Part shown: positions 62,132 through 64,000 of the stretch, piece by piece | How positions within the stretch are numbered: the stretch's first letter is position 1 | How the letters are laid out: the number at the start of each line of letters is the position of its first letter | NCBI RefSeq assembly: GCF_033547155.1 | Contig: NZ_CP137892.1 | Location: forward strand, 620,001-684,000 | Reading direction: 5' to 3' | From: Pseudomonas benzenivorans | GTDB lineage: Bacteria > Pseudomonadota > Gammaproteobacteria > Pseudomonadales > Pseudomonadaceae | DNA length: 64,000 bases | Made by a program: the position numbers and the translations under genes | Notes under the pieces: model-generated | Told to the model about the DNA's origin: nothing | Databases searched by the model: none | Seen by the model: the letters and a program-made list of their open reading frames with translations, nothing else

Positions 62132-64000
62132 ATGCCGCGCGCGTCGCGTTATCCCTTGCGCCAGTGGATCTGGCGCGCCTTTGTACAGAGTGCGTTGATC
62201 CCGCTGATCCTGGTCGAGTCGGTGCTGATTACCATCTATTTGCTGAGCAATGCGGCGATTCGCGATGCGCAGATCGGTTACTTGCAGCAGAGCGCGCTGG
62301 GGGACCTGGCGGCGGCCGTGGCCCGTGAGGGGCAGGTAATCGACAGCCGGCTGCGGGCGGTCGAGGCGCAGGTGCAGATTTTTCGCGATGCGACGTTGCA
62401 GGCGCTGCAGAACACCGGCTTCCAGCCCGATGAGCTGGAGCGTCAGCGCCACGCCTCGACTGCCAGTGGGGTGTACTACAGCCGCAGCGACGACGGCCGC
62501 GCGGCGTCCTTCTACGCCAACAGCACACCCGCGGAACGGCAGGATCGTGCCAAGGCCCTGCGGCTGTCGCAGATCGACCCGCTGATGCGCTCGATCCGTG
62601 CGGCCAATCCGCTGGTCGCGGCGGTCTATTTCAACAGCTGGGACAGCTACAACCGCATCTATCCCTTCTTTATGACCCCCGAGCAGTATCCCCATGACAT
62701 GGTGATACCCGACTACAACTTCTATTACCTGGCCGACGCTCGCCACAATCCGGAGCGCAAGGTGGCCTGGACCGATGTCTATCTCGACCCGGCCGGCCAG
62801 GGCTGGATGATGTCGGCGGTCGCCCCGGTGTATCAGGGCGAGTTCCTCGAAGGCGTGGTGGGGTTGGACATTACCGTCGGCCAGATGCTTACGGAGATCG
62901 GCGAGCTGGACGTGCCCTGGCAGGGCTACGCGATGTTGGTCAGCCGCGATCACAACATCATGGCGCTGCCGCAGGCCGGTGAGCGGGATTTCGGTCTGCG
63001 CGAGCTGACCGAGTACTCCTATGCCGAGGCGGTGCGCCGCGAGGTGCTCAAGCCCGAGGACTTCCGCCTGGACAAGTACGCCGACCTGCAGCCGCTGCTG
63101 CAGGCCATGGCGGCGGGGCAGAACAAGGTACAGGAGGTGCAACTGGGCGGGCGCAATCGCCTGGTGGCCTGGAGCGAGATTCCGCAGACCGGCTGGCGCC
63201 TGCTGCTGGTGGTGGACGAGGAGCAGATCTTCAGCGAGACCAACCGCCTGGCCGAGCGCTACCTGCAGATCGGTTACCTGCTGATCGTCGGCCTGGCCCT
63301 GTTCTATCTGCTGTTCTTCGCCTGGATGTGGTGGCGTTCGCGGCATCTGAGCGATCAACTGGTACAGCCGATTGCCGGTATCGGCGCGATGATGCGACGG
63401 ATCGGCCAGGGGGATTTCCATCCCAGCGCGCCCGCCAGCCAGATTGCCGAGCTGAGCTCCATGGCGCAGGCGGTGCAGCATACCGGTGAGCAGCTGCAAG
63501 CCAGCGAGACCGAGCGCCGTCAGGCGCAGCGGATTCTCGAGCTGGTGCTGGAGAGCACCACCGAGAGCTTGTGGGAAGTGGATTCGCTGAACATGACCAT
63601 CAAGCTCAGCGGCCGCTTCCTCAAGCGCTTCGGTCTGAGCCAGGAATGCATGACCCTGAGCGAATTCAATCAACGCATGCATCCGGACGACCTGGAGCGC
63701 ATTCGTCACCTGCGCGGGCAGTTCGCCAGCAGTGGCGAAGACCAGTTCGAGGCCGAGTACCGTTACGCCGACGCCCGCGGTGAATATGCCTGGTTACTCA
63801 GCCGCGGCAAGGTGCTGGAGCGCGATGCGCAGGGGCAGGTACTGCGCATCGCCGGCACCCATGTCGACATCACCCGGCTCAAGCAGGCCCAGGAGGAGCT
63901 GCGCCGCGCCAGCCTGGAGGCCCAGGCGGCCAGCCAGGCGAAGAGCCGCTTCCTGTCGAGCATGAGCCATGAGCTGCGTACGCCCTTGAACGCGATCTAT
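62132..64000 (+). CDS. Hybrid-type sensor histidine kinase, N-terminal 623 residues (3' end outside window)
   Basis: Open from ATG 62132 to the window end. TM1 ~18-42; a periplasmic double-Cache sensor domain (WMMSAVAPVYQGEFLEGVVG, TGWRLLLVVDEEQIF); TM2 ~381-403; HAMP; a PAS fold (LVLESTTESLWEVDSL, GEYAWLLSRGKVLERDAQGQ); then the dimerisation H-box FLSSMSHELRTPLNAIY with the phosphorylated His. The catalytic ATPase domain and any receiver lie beyond the window. Start chosen for the conserved frame; GAG ~10 nt upstream is a weak ribosome site. Divergent from ssrA. Confidence 0.9.
   Translation, partial: MPRASRYPLRQWIWRAFVQSALIPLILVESVLITIYLLSNAAIRDAQIGYLQQSALGDLAAAVAREGQVIDSRLRAVEAQVQIFRDATLQALQNTGFQPDELERQRHASTASGVYYSRSDDGRAASFYANSTPAERQDRAKALRLSQIDPLMRSIRAANPLVAAVYFNSWDSYNRIYPFFMTPEQYPHDMVIPDYNFYYLADARHNPERKVAWTDVYLDPAGQGWMMSAVAPVYQGEFLEGVVGLDITVGQMLTEIGELDVPWQGYAMLVSRDHNIMALPQAGERDFGLRELTEYSYAEAVRREVLKPEDFRLDKYADLQPLLQAMAAGQNKVQEVQLGGRNRLVAWSEIPQTGWRLLLVVDEEQIFSETNRLAERYLQIGYLLIVGLALFYLLFFAWMWWRSRHLSDQLVQPIAGIGAMMRRIGQGDFHPSAPASQIAELSSMAQAVQHTGEQLQASETERRQAQRILELVLESTTESLWEVDSLNMTIKLSGRFLKRFGLSQECMTLSEFNQRMHPDDLERIRHLRGQFASSGEDQFEAEYRYADARGEYAWLLSRGKVLERDAQGQVLRIAGTHVDITRLKQAQEELRRASLEAQAASQAKSRFLSSMSHELRTPLNAIY

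Overview
The window is high-GC chromosomal DNA of a Pseudomonas (sensu lato). The evidence is a tmRNA whose tag reads ANDDNYALAA, the bauR/bauA/bauC locus, the alpha-2-macroglobulin/PbpC pair, RAYT/REP elements, and many GGDEF, chemoreceptor and LysR genes. About 66 protein genes, one tmRNA, two pseudogene remnants, one MITE-like element and several palindromic repeats can be supported. No CRISPR array, prophage or tRNA was seen.

Layout. 1-4424: the end of a thioester alpha-2-macroglobulin gene, a small membrane protein, and pbpC. 4428-13308: a periplasmic binding protein, a CsgG/DUF4810/DUF799 lipoprotein operon, a chemoreceptor, a diguanylate cyclase, and a SulP transporter with a universal stress protein. 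13542-18699: an MBL-fold protein with a divergent LysR regulator, a GNAT enzyme, tandem DUF4136 lipoproteins, CmoM and a MazG-like enzyme. 18811-34884: a catabolic gene cluster (below). 35080-42047: a TauE-like permease, Ada, a RIO kinase and the beta-alanine (bau) locus. 42249-44624: a cation exchanger and a repeat-rich accessory zone with a 150-bp palindromic element, a RAYT transposase remnant and REPs. 44631-49508: an AT-rich 5'-nucleotidase gene, an NYN protein, a cytochrome c4-like protein and NAD salvage (pnuC plus ribosylnicotinamide kinase). 49764-60255: a second diguanylate cyclase, endonuclease I, YjdM, a PhyH dioxygenase, MscS, and a haem cluster (pentahaem protein, cytochrome P460, AhpD-like, AraC). 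60990-64000: an LEA-type lipoprotein, tmRNA, and the first 623 codons of a sensor kinase that continues beyond the window.

The most interesting region is 18811-34884. A luciferase-like (LLM) flavin monooxygenase, two near-duplicate flavin reductases, an extra RibB, two aldehyde dehydrogenases, an alpha/beta hydrolase, DUF1185, DUF1330 and carboxymuconolactone-decarboxylase-like proteins, a NUDIX enzyme, a chemoreceptor, an orphan binding protein and a BCCT betaine transporter surround one GntR/FCD regulator. Six sites built on TGGTATACCA lie in front of these genes, and three of them share an identical 17-base sequence. The gene content matches what is known of oxygenolytic ring opening of N-methylpyridinium betaines: trigonelline in Acinetobacter, where a two-component flavin monooxygenase is followed by a dehydrogenase, a hydrolase and succinate-semialdehyde dehydrogenase. 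I infer that the region encodes sensing, chemotaxis, uptake, FMN supply and degradation of trigonelline or a similar N-heterocyclic betaine. A 5'-truncated yeiH gene inside the cluster looks like a scar of its insertion.
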